A DNA stretch of 64,000 nucleotides from Stutzerimonas stutzeri TS44 (GCA_000263395.1 AJXE01000014.1:1-64000), one strand, 5' to 3'; counted from the stretch's first letter, positions 12,470-23,065 are shown. The notes: generated by a model from the sequence alone, not told the origin. Numbers and translations are program-made.

Positions 12470-12976
12470 ATGTCCATGTTGCGTGTTTTCAGTGTCTGCA
12501 CTGCCCTCATTCTTTCCCTTGCCAGCGTCGCGGTTAACGCCGATCAGGCCAGCCATGCGCGCAATGCCGAGCGCTTCCTGCAGCTGGCCAACGCCGATCG
12601 GCTCGCCGTGCCGGTGTATGCCCAGGTGCAGCAGATGTTTGCCCAGCGTTTTGCCGAAACCCAGGCGCCGGAGAACAAGAAGGCGCTGCTCGAGCGCTAT
12701 CAGGCCAAGGCCGATACGGCGCTGGACCAGGCCATCGGCTGGAAGAAGCTCGAACCCGAGCTGGTCAGCCTTTACACCTCGCAGTTCACCGAGCAGGAGC
12801 TGGTCGGGCTGATCGAATTCTACGAATCGCCGCTGGGCAAGAAGATGCTCGACAAGCTGCCGGAACTCAACGCGCGGTCGGCCCAGCTGACGCAGAAGAA
12901 GCTCGAAGTCGCCGTACCGGAAGTGAACAAGCTGTTGGCCGAGATGACGGCCGAACTCGATACCCAGAAGCCCTAA
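12470..12976 (+). CDS. DUF2059 exported protein
   Basis: The 168-residue protein begins with a signal peptide (hydrophobic residues 4-20, cleavage likely after VNA near residue 24). The mature part is all-helical and carries the DUF2059 region (LVSLYTSQFTEQELVGLIEFYESPLGKKML, about 100-130). It is therefore a periplasmic helical protein of unknown function. It reads divergently from fumC, and bolA starts ten bases after its stop, so it is probably co-transcribed with bolA. The start at 12470 has AGGA upstream; an ATG two codons later is also possible. Confidence 0.85.
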   Translation: MSMLRVFSVCTALILSLASVAVNADQASHARNAERFLQLANADRLAVPVYAQVQQMFAQRFAETQAPENKKALLERYQAKADTALDQAIGWKKLEPELVSLYTSQFTEQELVGLIEFYESPLGKKMLDKLPELNARSAQLTQKKLEVAVPEVNKLLAEMTAELDTQKP

Positions 12977-12986
12977 TGGAGCCAGA

Positions 12987-13283
12987 ATGTCCAAGCTCGA
13001 ACTGATCCAGAACGCCCTGCAGGCACTCGAACCGCAGCACCTCGAGGTGTTCGACGAGAGCCACATGCACAGCCGCGGTCGCGAAACCCACTACAAGGCG
13101 GTGATCGTCAGCCCGCAGTTCGCCGGGCTGAACTCGGTCAAGCGTCACCAGAAGGCCTACGCGGCGATGGGCGAGCTGATGCCGCAGGTGCACGCGCTGG
13201 CGCTGCACACCTATACCCCCGAGGAGTGGGCGCAGCACAACGCCGTGCCGGCCTCGCCGGTGTGCGCCGGCGGGCACAAGTAA
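12987..13283 (+). CDS. bolA: BolA family protein
   Basis: The 98-residue protein has the BolA fold: an N-terminal helix, then [40 protein letters not shown] with the conserved His and the RHQ motif. BolA proteins pair with monothiol glutaredoxins in iron-sulfur handling and affect morphology and stress responses. The C-terminal VCAGGHK adds a Cys and His that could help metal binding. It follows the DUF2059 gene with ten bases between them. Confidence 0.93.
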   Translation: MSKLELIQNALQALEPQHLEVFDESHMHSRGRETHYKAVIVSPQFAGLNSVKRHQKAYAAMGELMPQVHALALHTYTPEEWAQHNAVPASPVCAGGHK

Positions 13284-13332
13284 CCGCGCCGAGGTCGTTC
13301 GGCGCCTGCGAGCGCGCCAGCGGTGACTTGTT

Positions 13333-13378
13333 TGCTAGAATCCGCACCCCGCGCCGGCTCACGCCGGCGCTTTCGTTT
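13333..13378 (+). promoter_or_regulatory. Extended -10 promoter and GC hairpin before trhO
   Basis: TGCTAGAAT at 13333-13341 looks like an extended -10. Just after it, GCGCCGGC-TCAC-GCCGGCGC (13351-13370) forms an 8-bp stem followed by TTTCGTTT. The hairpin may terminate bolA transcripts, and it may also lie at the 5' end of the trhO transcript as an attenuator or stabiliser. Confidence 0.5.
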
Positions 13379-13426
13379 CGCTGTCCCGTCCGCCCTTTGC
13401 GAGGGCGACCACCGGAGGAAATCGGC

Positions 13427-14362
13427 ATGACTGCGAAGATCGTCGTCGCGGCGCTGTACAAATTCGTCGCCCTGCCGGACTACGTCGCACTGCGCCAGCC
13501 GCTGCTCGACACGCTCACCGTCCACGGCATTCGCGGCACGCTGCTGCTGGCCGAGGAGGGTATCAACGGCACCATTTCCGGCAGCCGCGCGGCGATCGAT
13601 GCGCTGCTCGCCTGGTTCGGCCGCGACCCACGGCTGGCCGATATCGACCACAAGGAGTCGTACTGCGATGAGCAGCCGTTCTACCGCACCAAGGTCAAGC
13701 TGAAGAAGGAGATCGTCACCCTCGGCGTGCCCGGGGTCGATCCCAACCAGCGCGTCGGCACCTACGTCGAACCGAAAGACTGGAACGCGCTGGTCGACGA
13801 TCCCGAAGTGCTGCTGATCGACACGCGCAACGACTACGAAGTCGCCATCGGCACCTTCGAGGGCGCGGTCGATCCCAAGACCGCCTCCTTCCGCGAGTTT
13901 CCCGAGTACATCAAGGCGCATTACGACCCGGCCCGGCACAAGAAGGTGGCGATGTTCTGCACCGGCGGCATCCGCTGCGAGAAGGCGTCGAGCTACATGC
14001 TCGGCGAGGGCTTCGCGGAGGTCTATCACCTCAAGGGCGGCATCCTCAAATACCTGGAGGAGGTGCCGGAGGCCGAGAGCCGCTGGCGTGGCGACTGCTT
14101 CGTGTTCGACAACCGCGTGACCGTGCGGCATGACCTGTCGGTCGGCGATTTCGACCTGTGCCACGCCTGCCGCAGCCCGATCTCCGTGGAAGACCGCCAG
14201 TCCCCGCACTACGCTGCGGGTATCAGCTGCCCGCACTGCTGGGACACGCTCAGCGAGAAGACCCGCGCCAGCGCCCGCGAGCGGCAGAAGCAGATCGAAC
14301 TGACGCGTCAGCGCAACCAGCCGTCGCCCATCGGCCGCGACCCGCGGCAACCGGACGCATGA
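13427..14362 (+). CDS. trhO: tRNA uridine(34) hydroxylase (rhodanese-like)
   Basis: TrhO (YceA) uses oxygen to make 5-hydroxyuridine at the wobble position of certain tRNAs. The 311-residue protein has an N-terminal acylphosphatase-like region and a central rhodanese domain (about 120-220) with the active-site Cys178 in [13 protein letters not shown]-terminal Cys-rich segment (CHACRSPIS and CPHC) looks like a zinc-binding knuckle. The start follows GGAGGAAA. The PA0858-like place after bolA supports the assignment. Confidence 0.92.
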   Translation: MTAKIVVAALYKFVALPDYVALRQPLLDTLTVHGIRGTLLLAEEGINGTISGSRAAIDALLAWFGRDPRLADIDHKESYCDEQPFYRTKVKLKKEIVTLGVPGVDPNQRVGTYVEPKDWNALVDDPEVLLIDTRNDYEVAIGTFEGAVDPKTASFREFPEYIKAHYDPARHKKVAMFCTGGIRCEKASSYMLGEGFAEVYHLKGGILKYLEEVPEAESRWRGDCFVFDNRVTVRHDLSVGDFDLCHACRSPISVEDRQSPHYAAGISCPHCWDTLSEKTRASARERQKQIELTRQRNQPSPIGRDPRQPDA

Positions 14363-14433
14363 CCACCGCGGCGCTGGCGGCCTAGTCTGCGCGCCGCCAT
14401 CCGACCGACATCGACCACCATCCCGGAGAAACC

Positions 14434-15066
14434 ATGAGCGCTCGACTGATCTACGTGATGGACCCGATGTGTTCCTGGTGCTGGGGCTTCGCGCCGGTGC
14501 TGCAGGCGCTGGCCGAACAGGCGCAGGCGCGCGACGTGCCGCTGACGCTGGTGGTCGGCGGCCTGCGCCGCGAGCGCGCGGCGATGGATCAGGCCGGTCG
14601 GACACGCACCTTGTCGTACTGGCAGGCGGTGCACGACGCCACCGGCCAGCCGTTCAATTTCGACGCCGGCCTGCCCGAAGGACTGGTCTACGACACCGAG
14701 CCGGCGTGCCGCGCCCTGGTGGCCGCACGTAGTCTCGAGCCGGGCTGCGTCTGGCCGCTGGCGCAACTGATCCAGCAGGCGTTCTACGTCGAGGGGCGCG
14801 ATGTGACCCTGCCGGCGCAGCTGGTCGAACTGGCCGAGGCGGCTGGCATCCCGCGCATCGAGTTCGCCGAGCGCTTCGACTCGCAGGACAGCCGCGCTGC
14901 CACCGCAGGCGATTTCACCTGGGCACAGAACCTCGGCATCGCCGGCTTCCCGACCCTGCTCGCCGAGCGCCACGGCCAGCTGGCGCTGCTGACCAACGGC
15001 TATCAACCGCTGGAGCAGCTCGCGCCGCTGCTGGCGCGCTGGCTGGAGCACAACGTCCATGCCTGA
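14434..15066 (+). CDS. DsbA-family thioredoxin-like protein
   Basis: The 210-residue protein has a thioredoxin fold with an inserted helical domain. Its redox motif, CSWC within DPMCSWCWGF near the N-terminus, is typical of the cytoplasmic FrnE/YjbH-like branch rather than periplasmic DsbA. No signal peptide is present, so it should act inside the cell. The ABC exporter gene downstream overlaps its last eight bases, so the two are translationally coupled. The substrate is unknown. Confidence 0.85.
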   Translation: MSARLIYVMDPMCSWCWGFAPVLQALAEQAQARDVPLTLVVGGLRRERAAMDQAGRTRTLSYWQAVHDATGQPFNFDAGLPEGLVYDTEPACRALVAARSLEPGCVWPLAQLIQQAFYVEGRDVTLPAQLVELAEAAGIPRIEFAERFDSQDSRAATAGDFTWAQNLGIAGFPTLLAERHGQLALLTNGYQPLEQLAPLLARWLEHNVHA

Positions 15067-16837
15067 CCAGCTCAGCTGGGCGGAGATTCGCCGCCTCGCC
15101 CTGCGTCACCGCAAGGCGCTGATCCTCGCCAACCTGGTCGCCGTGCTGGCGACGCTGTGCAGCGTGCCGATCCCGCTGCTGCTGCCTCTGCTGGTCGACG
15201 AAGTGCTGCTGGGGCAGGGCGACAGCGCGCTGCAGGTGATGGATCGGCTGCTGCCGGCGGGCTGGCAGACGGCGGCCGGCTATATCGGCCTGATGCTGGG
15301 CGTGACCTTGCTGCTGCGCAGTTCGGCGCTGGTGTTCAACGTGCTGCAGGCGCGACTGTTCGCGCGGCTGTCGAAGGACATCGTCTACCGCATCCGCGTG
15401 CGGCTGATCGAACGGCTCAAGCGCATCGCCCTGGCCGAGTACGAAAGCCTCGGCGGCGGCACCGTGGCGGCGCACCTGGTCACCGATCTGGAAACCATCG
15501 ACAAGTTCATCGGCGAAACGCTCAGTCGCCTGCTGGTAGCACTGCTTTCGATCGTCGGCACCGCGGCCATTCTGGTGTGGATGCACTGGCAGCTGGCGCT
15601 GCTGATCCTGCTGTTCAACCCGCTGGTGATCTACGCCACGGTGCAGCTGGGCAAACGCGTCAAGCACCTGAAGAAACTGGAGAACGACAGCACCGCCGGC
15701 TTCACCCAGGCGCTGACCGAAACCCTCGACGCGATCCAGGAGGTGCGCGCCGGCAATCGCCAGGGTTTCTTCCTCGGCCGGCTGGGGCTGAAGGCGCGTG
15801 AGGTGCGCGATTACGCGGTGGCCTCGCAATGGAAGACCGACGCCTCCAACCGCGCCAGCGGCCTGCTGTTCCAGTTCGGCATCGACGTGTTCCGCGCCGC
15901 GGCGATGCTCACCGTGCTGTTCTCCGACCTGTCCATCGGCCAGATGCTCGCGGTGTTCAGCTACCTGTGGTTCATGATCGGCCCGGTGGAGCAGCTGCTC
16001 AGCCTGCAATACGCCTACTACGCCGCCGGCGGCGCGCTGACGCGCATCAACCAGCTGCTGGCACGCGCCGACGAGCCCCAGTACGCCGGCCGCCAGGACC
16101 CGTTCGCCGGGCAGGAAACGCTGGCCATCGAGGTGCGCGGGCTGCAGTTTTCCTATCAGGACGAGCCGGTGCTGGAAGGGCTGGACCTGACCATCGCCGC
16201 CGGCGAGAAGGTGGCCATCGTCGGTGCCAGCGGCGGTGGCAAGAGCACGCTGGTGCAACTGCTGCTGGGGCTGTACCAGCCGCAGGCCGGGGAAATCCGC
16301 TTCGGCGGCGTGCCGCTGCAGGAGATCGGCCTGAACACCGTGCGCGACAACGTCGCGGTGGTGCTGCAACACCCGGCGCTGTTCAACGACACAGTGCGCG
16401 CCAACCTGTGCATGGGCCGCGAGCGCGATGACGCCGCCTGCTGGCGCGCGCTGGAAATCGCCCAGCTGGCCGACACCGTGCGCCAGCTGCCGCAGGGGCT
16501 GGACAGCATTGTCGGGCGCTCCGGCGTGCGCCTGTCCGGCGGGCAACGTCAGCGCCTGGCGGTAGCACGGATGGTGCTGGCCGAGCCCAAGGTGGTGATC
16601 CTCGACGAGGCCACCTCGGCGCTGGATGCGGCCACCGAATATGCGCTGCATCAGCAACTGGCGCGTTTCCTCGAAGGCCGCACCACGCTGATCATCGCCC
16701 ACCGCCTGTCGGCGGTTAAGCAGGCCGACCGCGTACTGGTGTTCGATGGCGGGCGCATCGCCGAACAGGGCGAGCATCGCCAGCTGATCGCCGAGGGCGG
16801 GCTCTACGCCAGGCTTTACGGCGATCTGCAGCACTGA
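15059..16837 (+). CDS. ABC exporter, fused permease and ATPase
   Basis: The 592-residue half-transporter works as a homodimer in the inner membrane. A six-helix permease domain (about residues 20-310) is followed by an ATPase domain with Walker [10 protein letters not shown] (about 390-398), signature [10 protein letters not shown] (about 493) and Walker [13 protein letters not shown], then the switch His in IIAHRLS. It is of the MsbA/LapB-like exporter type. The cargo cannot be told. It overlaps the DsbA-like gene, as in the PA0859-PA0860 pair I remember. Confidence 0.88.
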   Translation: MPDQLSWAEIRRLALRHRKALILANLVAVLATLCSVPIPLLLPLLVDEVLLGQGDSALQVMDRLLPAGWQTAAGYIGLMLGVTLLLRSSALVFNVLQARLFARLSKDIVYRIRVRLIERLKRIALAEYESLGGGTVAAHLVTDLETIDKFIGETLSRLLVALLSIVGTAAILVWMHWQLALLILLFNPLVIYATVQLGKRVKHLKKLENDSTAGFTQALTETLDAIQEVRAGNRQGFFLGRLGLKAREVRDYAVASQWKTDASNRASGLLFQFGIDVFRAAAMLTVLFSDLSIGQMLAVFSYLWFMIGPVEQLLSLQYAYYAAGGALTRINQLLARADEPQYAGRQDPFAGQETLAIEVRGLQFSYQDEPVLEGLDLTIAAGEKVAIVGASGGGKSTLVQLLLGLYQPQAGEIRFGGVPLQEIGLNTVRDNVAVVLQHPALFNDTVRANLCMGRERDDAACWRALEIAQLADTVRQLPQGLDSIVGRSGVRLSGGQRQRLAVARMVLAEPKVVILDEATSALDAATEYALHQQLARFLEGRTTLIIAHRLSAVKQADRVLVFDGGRIAEQGEHRQLIAEGGLYARLYGDLQH

Positions 16838-16962
16838 CGGGCACGCTCTTGCCCGGATGGATTACCGTCAGTCGCCCGGCGTCAAAAAATCCAACTATTT
16901 ACTCAACTATTAGTGAGTTCGGCCGATTTACACTCCGTGCCTCACCAAACGGAAGTTCTCTG

Positions 16963-18915
16963 ATGCGATCGCTTACTCAACTCTTCACTCATCTGTCCGT
17001 CGGGAAGAAGCTGGCGCTTGGCTTCGGCATGGTGCTGTTGCTGACCCTCGCCGTGGCCGCCACCGGCTTCGTCGCGGTAGAAACCACCGTGGCGCGCTCG
17101 CAGCAGATCAGCCGGGTGGCGCAGATCAACGCCGACATCCTCAATGCCCGCGGGCTGGAGCGCGATTACGCGCTGACGCGTCAGGAGCAGTCCGCCACCG
17201 CGCTCGGCGAGGTGCTGGCAAAATTGAATGGCGAGCTCGATGCCCTGGCGGCGGCCGCCAGCGCGACCGAGCAGGCCGACCTGCAGCAGATTCGCCAGGC
17301 CACGCAGGAGTACGACCGGCTGTTCATGCAGTACCGCGAGCTGATCACCCGCGGCGCCGAACTGCGCACGCGCATGGGCGCCGCGGCGCAGACCAGCCGC
17401 GAGGAGTTCGAGTTCATCGAGCTGGACATGTACGACGCGGTGCGCGCGCTGCGCCTGGAGGGCGACCGCCTGAAGGGCAGCGACCCGCTGACCATGGCCG
17501 AGGCCACCTCGGGGCTGACCAAGAACATCCTCGATCTGCGCACCCAGGAAAACGCCTACGTCGCCACCAGCGCCGAGGAGAACGCCAGCAGCTGGCAGGC
17601 GATCCATACCGATGTCGTCGCCATCGGCGGCAACCTGAAGATCTGGCTGAACGACGAGCAGAAAACCTCGATGGACACCGCGCTCGCCGAGCTGGAGGCC
17701 TATCGCCAGGCGTTCGACGAGTTCCGCGCGAACCGCGCCAAGCGCCTCGACGTGGAACAGCAGATGGCCGAGCAGTCGCGCGTGGTGATCGCCGCCGCCG
17801 AGCAGACGCTGGCCGCGGCCACCGAGCAGATGCACGCGCAGCGCTCGAGCACCTACCTGCTGCTGGTGGTGATTGGCGCGCTGGCGATCCTCATCGGTCT
17901 GCTCGCTGCGGCCGGTATTTCGCGGATGATCGTCGTGCCGCTGCGCCAGACCGTGCAGCAGGCCCAGCGGGTGGCCGGCGGCGATCTCACCCAGTCGCAA
18001 GCCAGCCAGCGTGGCGATGAGTTGGGCCAGCTGCAGAACGCCATGCACGACATGACCGACAGCCTGCGCACGCTGATCGGCCGCATCGGTGGCGGTGTCA
18101 GCCAGATCGCCGCGGCCGCCGAGCAGCTGTCGGCCGTCACCGCGCAGACCAGCGCCGGCGTCGAGCGTCAGCGCGAGGAAACCGATCAGGTCGCCACCGC
18201 GATGAACGAAATGGCTGCCACCGTGCAGGAAGTTGCGCAGAACGCCGAGCAGGCCTCGTTCGCCGCACAGCAGGCCGACCAGCAGTCGCGCCAGGGCGAT
18301 CAGGTGGTGCGCAGCGCCATCGACGGCATCGGTAGCCTGTCCACCGAGGTCGAGCAGTCGGCGCGCGCCATCGAGGAGCTGAACAGCGAGAGCGGGCGTA
18401 TCGGCAGCGTGCTGGAGGTGATTCGCGCGGTGGCCGAGCAGACCAACCTGCTGGCGCTCAACGCCGCCATCGAGGCCGCGCGTGCCGGCGAGCAGGGGCG
18501 CGGTTTCGCCGTGGTCGCCGACGAGGTGCGCGCGCTGGCGCGGCGCACCCATGACTCCACCGAGGAGATCGAGGGGCTGATCGGCAACCTGCAACGCGTG
18601 GCGCGCCAGGCGGTGGAGCAGATGGAAACCAGCCGCGAGCTGACCCAGAGCACCGTCGAACAGGCCAACGAGGCCGGCGCGGCGCTGGGCCGGATCACCG
18701 AGTCGGTATCGACCATCGAGCAGATGAACCAGCAGATCGCCGCTGCCGCCGAGCAGCAGAGCGCGGTCGCGGAGAACATCTCCGAGAGCATCACCCGCGT
18801 GCGCGACATCGGCGAGCAGAGCGCCAGCGCCAGCGAGCAGACCGCTGCCGCCAGTGCCGAACTGGCGCGTCTGGGCGGCGAGTTGCAGACACTGGTGCGG
18901 CAGTTCCGCACCTGA
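16963..18915 (+). CDS. Methyl-accepting chemotaxis protein with helical bimodular-type sensor
   Basis: The 650-residue chemoreceptor has transmembrane segments at about residues 15-37 and 296-318. The ~255-residue periplasmic domain between them is all-helical and of the length expected for an HBM sensor, the type found in McpS of P. putida. HAMP follows, then a long coiled-coil signalling domain with its tip at [34 protein letters not shown] (about 492-526). There is no C-terminal CheR-docking pentapeptide. The start follows GGAAG. The ligand is unknown; HBM receptors often bind small organic acids. Confidence 0.9.
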   Translation: MRSLTQLFTHLSVGKKLALGFGMVLLLTLAVAATGFVAVETTVARSQQISRVAQINADILNARGLERDYALTRQEQSATALGEVLAKLNGELDALAAAASATEQADLQQIRQATQEYDRLFMQYRELITRGAELRTRMGAAAQTSREEFEFIELDMYDAVRALRLEGDRLKGSDPLTMAEATSGLTKNILDLRTQENAYVATSAEENASSWQAIHTDVVAIGGNLKIWLNDEQKTSMDTALAELEAYRQAFDEFRANRAKRLDVEQQMAEQSRVVIAAAEQTLAAATEQMHAQRSSTYLLLVVIGALAILIGLLAAAGISRMIVVPLRQTVQQAQRVAGGDLTQSQASQRGDELGQLQNAMHDMTDSLRTLIGRIGGGVSQIAAAAEQLSAVTAQTSAGVERQREETDQVATAMNEMAATVQEVAQNAEQASFAAQQADQQSRQGDQVVRSAIDGIGSLSTEVEQSARAIEELNSESGRIGSVLEVIRAVAEQTNLLALNAAIEAARAGEQGRGFAVVADEVRALARRTHDSTEEIEGLIGNLQRVARQAVEQMETSRELTQSTVEQANEAGAALGRITESVSTIEQMNQQIAAAAEQQSAVAENISESITRVRDIGEQSASASEQTAAASAELARLGGELQTLVRQFRT

Positions 18916-18935
18916 CGGCTTGCCGCTGACCACGA

Positions 18936-18958
18936 CCCCGGCCGCGCGCCGGGGTTTT
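18936..18958 (+). terminator. Terminator after the chemoreceptor gene
   Basis: CCCCGGC pairs with GCCGGGG around a short GC loop and TTTT follows. It lies 20 bases after the chemoreceptor stop and separates it from the convergent gene. Confidence 0.8.
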
Positions 18959-18976
18959 CATGCGTGGCGGGCGCCC

Positions 18977-20017
18977 TCAGCGCTGATCGAGGTCGGCCGC
19001 CCAGGCCTGTAGCGGCACCTCGGGATGCTGCTGCCAGATGCGCCGCCAGAGCACTTGCAGACGCGCCAGATCGCCCCGCTCGGCGGGTACGCGCTCGATA
19101 TCGTGCAGCAGCCTCCAGCCGCTGCCGTTGCGCTCGGCCAAGGGGAAGCGGAAGGGGTGGTAGCCGGTCATGCCCAGGCGCAGGTCGGTGACCAGCAGCC
19201 TGCCGTCCTCCTCGTCGTAGCGCAGCAGGTCGCCGGTAAACCAGCGCAGGCGCGCGTGCTGCGGCGAATCGGCCAGTGCCTTGGCCAATCGTTCACCGCG
19301 CGGCAGGCTGACCAGCTGCGGCGGCGCGTCGTCGAACCAGCCCACCAGCGCCTCGTGATACTGCGCACCGTCAACCAGGATCACCCGCCAGAGCAGGCTG
19401 TTGAACGGTGTGGGCGTGCTGAACAGCCGCTCAGCCTGGATGCCCGCGCTGGCCATCGCGGCCTGTACCCGCTGCTCGGCCATCTGTTTGCCCGCCACGG
19501 TGAAGCCCAGGTACAGCGAGGACAGCACTAGCGCCGCCGCCGGCCAGCGCGCGGCGCGCCCACGCAGGTCGAAGAGTCCGCTGACCAGCACCGCCAGCAG
19601 CAGCGGCGCGCTGTACAGCGGATCGATGATGAACACGCTCGACCAGGCGATCGGCGGCGTTGGCAGCGGCCACAGCAGCTGCGTGCCGTAGCTGGTGAAG
19701 GCATCGAGCAGTACGTGGGTGAGCAGCACCAGCCAGAGCGTGAGCAGCAGGCGGGTGGCGCAATAGTCGGTGTCGGGTCGCCAGCGGCGGATCAGTGCAG
19801 TCAGCAGCAGGGCGACGGCGCTGACCACGAACAGCGAATGGCTGAAGCCGCGGTGATAGGTCATGTTCGCCACCGCGTCGCCGTAGTCGATGACCACGTC
19901 GAGGTCCGGCAGGGTGCCGAGCGCGGCGCCATACAGCAGCGCCTTGCGGCCCTGCCAGCGACCGAGCAGGGCGGCCTGCACACTGGCGCCGAGTACCGCC
20001 TGGGTGATGGAGTCCAT
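18977..20017 (-). CDS. YdjM-type membrane-bound metal-dependent hydrolase (DUF457)
   Basis: The 346-residue protein starts with the family hallmark MDSITQAVLGA, then GTLPDLDVV and MTYHRGFSHSL, which supply the Asp/His metal ligands. Four to five hydrophobic helices follow in the first 180 residues, and the rest is a soluble C-terminal domain. E. coli YdjM is LexA-controlled, but I see no SOS box here. The substrate is unknown. It is divergent from arfB, with 135 bp between them. Confidence 0.85.
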   Translation of the reverse strand: MDSITQAVLGASVQAALLGRWQGRKALLYGAALGTLPDLDVVIDYGDAVANMTYHRGFSHSLFVVSAVALLLTALIRRWRPDTDYCATRLLLTLWLVLLTHVLLDAFTSYGTQLLWPLPTPPIAWSSVFIIDPLYSAPLLLAVLVSGLFDLRGRAARWPAAALVLSSLYLGFTVAGKQMAEQRVQAAMASAGIQAERLFSTPTPFNSLLWRVILVDGAQYHEALVGWFDDAPPQLVSLPRGERLAKALADSPQHARLRWFTGDLLRYDEEDGRLLVTDLRLGMTGYHPFRFPLAERNGSGWRLLHDIERVPAERGDLARLQVLWRRIWQQHPEVPLQAWAADLDQR

Positions 20018-20152
20018 GAAAAGTCCCTGTGCGCGAGGTGGGTTACGTTAGCCGAAAGCCCGGCGCGCTTTGCCAGGCAATTGTGTTCAAACCTGTCCGT
20101 CGCGGCGCACGCGTAGGACAATCGCCACGACACCTCTTTGCGCGAAGGTCCC

Positions 20153-20566
20153 ATGCTGGAAATTTCCAATACCGTGCAGCTGCCGGATGCCGAGATCGAG
20201 TTCACCGCCATTCGCGCCCAGGGCGCCGGCGGGCAGAACGTCAACAAGGTATCCAGCGCGCTGCACCTGCGCTTCGACATCAAGGCTTCGTCGCTGCCGG
20301 CGTTCTACCAGGAACGCCTGCTGGCGCTGCGCGACAGCCGCATCACTGCCGACGGCGTGATCGTCATCAAGGCCCAGCGCTACCGCACGCAGGAGCAGAA
20401 CCGTGCCGATGCGCTCGAACGCCTCGCCGAGCTGATTCGCAGCGTCGCCAGGGTCGAGAAGGCGCGCCGCCCGACGCGGCCCACGCTGGGCTCGAAGACG
20501 CGCCGGCTGGAGGGCAAGAGCAAGCGCGGCGCAATCAAGGCCGGGCGCGGCAAGGTGGATTACTGA
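20153..20566 (+). CDS. arfB: Alternative ribosome-rescue factor B (peptidyl-tRNA hydrolase)
   Basis: ArfB (YaeJ) frees ribosomes stalled on mRNAs without a stop codon. The 137-residue protein has the release-factor GGQ motif (residues 26-28 in [13 protein letters not shown]) and the lysine/arginine-rich C-terminal tail ([26 protein letters not shown]) that enters the empty mRNA channel. I use the ATG at 20153; a TTG five codons earlier is less likely. Its stop lies 7 bp from that of the convergent MFS gene. Confidence 0.95.
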   Translation: MLEISNTVQLPDAEIEFTAIRAQGAGGQNVNKVSSALHLRFDIKASSLPAFYQERLLALRDSRITADGVIVIKAQRYRTQEQNRADALERLAELIRSVARVEKARRPTRPTLGSKTRRLEGKSKRGAIKAGRGKVDY

Positions 20567-20573
20567 GGCGCCA

Positions 20574-21878
20574 TCAGCTGCCGGTGCGTTGCTCTACTGG
20601 CGGCTCTTCGGGCGGCAGATCGTCCAGCGGCTCCTCGTTGAGCGGTTCGGCAGGCACGCTTTCCGGCGCATCGGGCATCAGCTCCATCACCGTGGGGCTG
20701 GTGCGCAGCATCGGCGTGAAGTGGCCGTGTGGCTCGGTGACCAGATCGATGACCTTGCGCGGGCGATAGAAGGCGTAGAACGCCAGCACGCCGAGCGACA
20801 CCATGTAGAACAGCGGCAGCGCCACCGGGCCGGCCAGATGCATCAGGCCGCCGGCGATCACCGGGCCGAGCGCCGCGCCGAAGCCGTTGGCCAGCAGCAG
20901 GCCGCTGGAACCGGAGAGAATCTCGTCCGGATTGAGGTGGTCGACCATCTGCGCCACGGCGATGGAATAGATCGAGAACGCCAGCCCGCCCCAGACGAAC
21001 ATCACCCCCAGCAGCGCCGGACCGGCCTGCAGCAGGGTCAGTCCGAGGGCCAGCAGCGCCGCGAGCGTCACCACCCAGAGCAGCACGCTGCGCCGCTCGA
21101 AACGGTCGGACAGCCAGCCGATCGGCCATTGCAGCAGCGCGCCGCCGAGAATCGTCACGCTCATCATCAGGCCGATACCGGCGTCATCGAAGCCCATCTG
21201 CCCGGCATACACCGGCGCCAACCCCCAGAAGCCGCCCAGGGAGAAGCCCGAGACGCCGGCGGCCATCAGCGGCAGCGGGGCGATGCGCGCCAGTTGCAGC
21301 AGGTCCGTCGGCGGTACGTCCGGCTGCGCCGGTTGCGGCTGGCGGGTGAGGGTGATCGGCATCATCGCGGCGCCGATGAGGATGGCCGCAAGGGCGAACA
21401 GGGTGAACGCCATCGGGCTGTCGAGCCCCAGCAACTGCTGCGCCGCGGCCAGCGCACCGAGGTTGACCGCCATGTAGATGGCGAACATCTGGCCGCGCTT
21501 CTCGCCGCTGACCTGCGCGTTCAGCCAGCTCTCGATGACCATGTACAGCGTCACCAGGGCGATGCCGTAGATCACCCGCAGCACCAGCCAGACCCACGGG
21601 TCGACGATCATCACGTGCAGCAGCACGACGGTCGCCGCCATCGCGGCGTAGAACGAGAACGTGCGGATATGGCCGATGCGCCGGATCAGCGACGGCGCGA
21701 GCCAGGTGCCGATCAGGAAACCGCTGAAGTAGCCGGACATCAGCAGGCCGACCATGCCGGTCGAATAACCCTCGGCGATGCCGCGCAGGGTCAGCAGGGT
21801 ATTGAGCAGGCCGTGGCCGAGCAGCAGCAGCGCGACGCCGGTGAGTAGTGAACTGACGGGGGCGATTAGGGACTTCAT
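20574..21878 (-). CDS. MFS transporter (YcaD-like)
   Basis: The 434-residue transporter has 12 predicted membrane helices and an acidic, Pro/Glu-rich C-terminal tail (about the last 45 residues). The first loop (GYFSGFLIGTWLAPSLIRRIGHIRTF) resembles the motif A region of the YcaD group, whose substrates are mostly unassigned. A GTG two codons earlier is possible, but ATG at 21878 is preferred. The upstream sequence, including part of its ribosome binding region, belongs to the adjoining MITE, so its promoter may come from that element. Confidence 0.87.
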   Translation of the reverse strand: MKSLIAPVSSLLTGVALLLLGHGLLNTLLTLRGIAEGYSTGMVGLLMSGYFSGFLIGTWLAPSLIRRIGHIRTFSFYAAMAATVVLLHVMIVDPWVWLVLRVIYGIALVTLYMVIESWLNAQVSGEKRGQMFAIYMAVNLGALAAAQQLLGLDSPMAFTLFALAAILIGAAMMPITLTRQPQPAQPDVPPTDLLQLARIAPLPLMAAGVSGFSLGGFWGLAPVYAGQMGFDDAGIGLMMSVTILGGALLQWPIGWLSDRFERRSVLLWVVTLAALLALGLTLLQAGPALLGVMFVWGGLAFSIYSIAVAQMVDHLNPDEILSGSSGLLLANGFGAALGPVIAGGLMHLAGPVALPLFYMVSLGVLAFYAFYRPRKVIDLVTEPHGHFTPMLRTSPTVMELMPDAPESVPAEPLNEEPLDDLPPEEPPVEQRTGS

Positions 21879-21887
21879 GGACACACC

Positions 21888-22071
21888 CTAGGGTCTGTTG
21901 GCATTTCGTTGCGAATCGTGTTGCCGCGTACCCCGAAGGGCCGGGACTGTTTTTGCGCGGTGCGGCGTTATTCGTCGTTCATGTGGACCAAGCAAATTTC
22001 TCTCCTCATGCCTTGCCCCGTACAAAAACAGGTGCCGGTGCGGGGGCGAACGAAACATCAACAGACCCTAG
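21888..22071. mobile_element. MITE-like palindromic element, about 178 bp, flanked by CTAG
   Basis: GGGTCTGTTG at 21891-21900 and CAACAGACCC at 22059-22068 are perfect terminal inverted repeats. The match continues inward imperfectly (TTTCGTT near both ends; CTGTTTTTG at 21947-21955 pairing with CAAAAACAG at 22023-22031). CTAG lies at each boundary and could be a target duplication of the IS5 kind. No transposase is encoded. It fits a non-autonomous element moved in trans, sitting between the MFS gene and the LysR gene. Confidence 0.7.
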
Positions 22072-22145
22072 GCAGCGAAGCCGGCAAAGGCAAGTCGTGG
22101 CGCATGCTTGGGCAGCGCGCGGCGTCAAGGATTCCCCTCGACACA

Positions 22146-23042
22146 CTAAGCGCCCGTGCTGCCCGGTGCCAGTGTGGCGATCAGCGCGCGCACGCTGCCG
22201 GGCAGGGCGTCCAGCTCGCGCACCAGGATGCTGCGCTCGCGCACCGCCCAGGGCTCGTCCAGTTGCACCAGCGCCAGTTGCATGGTGCGGCTGTGCCGGC
22301 GCGCGGCGGATTCGGGAATGATGCCGATGCCGACGCCGGCCTCGACCATCCGGCACACCGCCTCGAAGCTCGACACCTGGATGCGCAGTGACAGCTGGCC
22401 GCCGAGCCTTTCCACCTGATCGCGCAGGAAGGTCAGCAGGGTGCTGCCCTCGTGCAGGCCGATGTGCTGGTAGGCCAGGGTCTGGCGCAGGGTTAGGTTC
22501 GACTCGCCGGCCAGCGGGTGGCCGACCGGTACCGCCAGCAGCAGGCGGTCGGTACTGAAGTGCAGCACCTGCAAGCCTTCGGCGCGTACCGGCCCGGCGA
22601 TGATGCCCATGTCGGTGCTGCCATCGAGCACACCGCGGACGATGTCGCGGCTCAGGCGCTCCTGCAGGTCCACCGTCACCCCCGGACGTTGCGCGAGGAA
22701 ACCCGCCAGCACTTCCGGGAGGAATTCGGTCACCGCCGTGGTGTTGGCGAAGATGCGGATGTGCCCGGCCGAATCGGTGCCGTATTCGGTGAACTCGCTT
22801 TTCAGGTAATCGACCTGGCGCATGATCAGCCGCGCGTGCTGCAGCAGCTTGTGCCCGGCCGGCGTCAGCTCCACGCCACGGCTGTCGCGATACAGCAGAC
22901 GGCTGTCGAGCTGGCTTTCCAGCGCCTTGATTCGCGCGCTGGCCGCGGCCGGCGACAGATGCGCGCGGCGGGCGCCCTGGGTCAGGCTGGGCGATTCGGC
23001 GATATGAATGAACAGGCGCAGGTCGGCCAGATCGAAATGCAT
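22146..23042 (-). CDS. LysR-family regulator of the itaconate operon (RipR-like)
   Basis: The 298-residue LysR regulator has an N-terminal winged helix (residues 5-64, LTQGARRAHLSPAAASARIKALE) and a two-lobed effector domain. It is divergent from the itaconate genes with 124 bp between, the usual place for a LysR activator. P. aeruginosa PA0877 (RipR) stands in the same place. It resembles the LysR at 33338-34237 over most of its length, for example in ANTTAVTEFLPE against ANTSAVIEFLPE. The likely effector is itaconate or a derivative, by analogy. Confidence 0.88.
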   Translation of the reverse strand: MHFDLADLRLFIHIAESPSLTQGARRAHLSPAAASARIKALESQLDSRLLYRDSRGVELTPAGHKLLQHARLIMRQVDYLKSEFTEYGTDSAGHIRIFANTTAVTEFLPEVLAGFLAQRPGVTVDLQERLSRDIVRGVLDGSTDMGIIAGPVRAEGLQVLHFSTDRLLLAVPVGHPLAGESNLTLRQTLAYQHIGLHEGSTLLTFLRDQVERLGGQLSLRIQVSSFEAVCRMVEAGVGIGIIPESAARRHSRTMQLALVQLDEPWAVRERSILVRELDALPGSVRALIATLAPGSTGA

Positions 23043-23065
23043 GGGCGGGGCTCGTGCGGTGCTTG

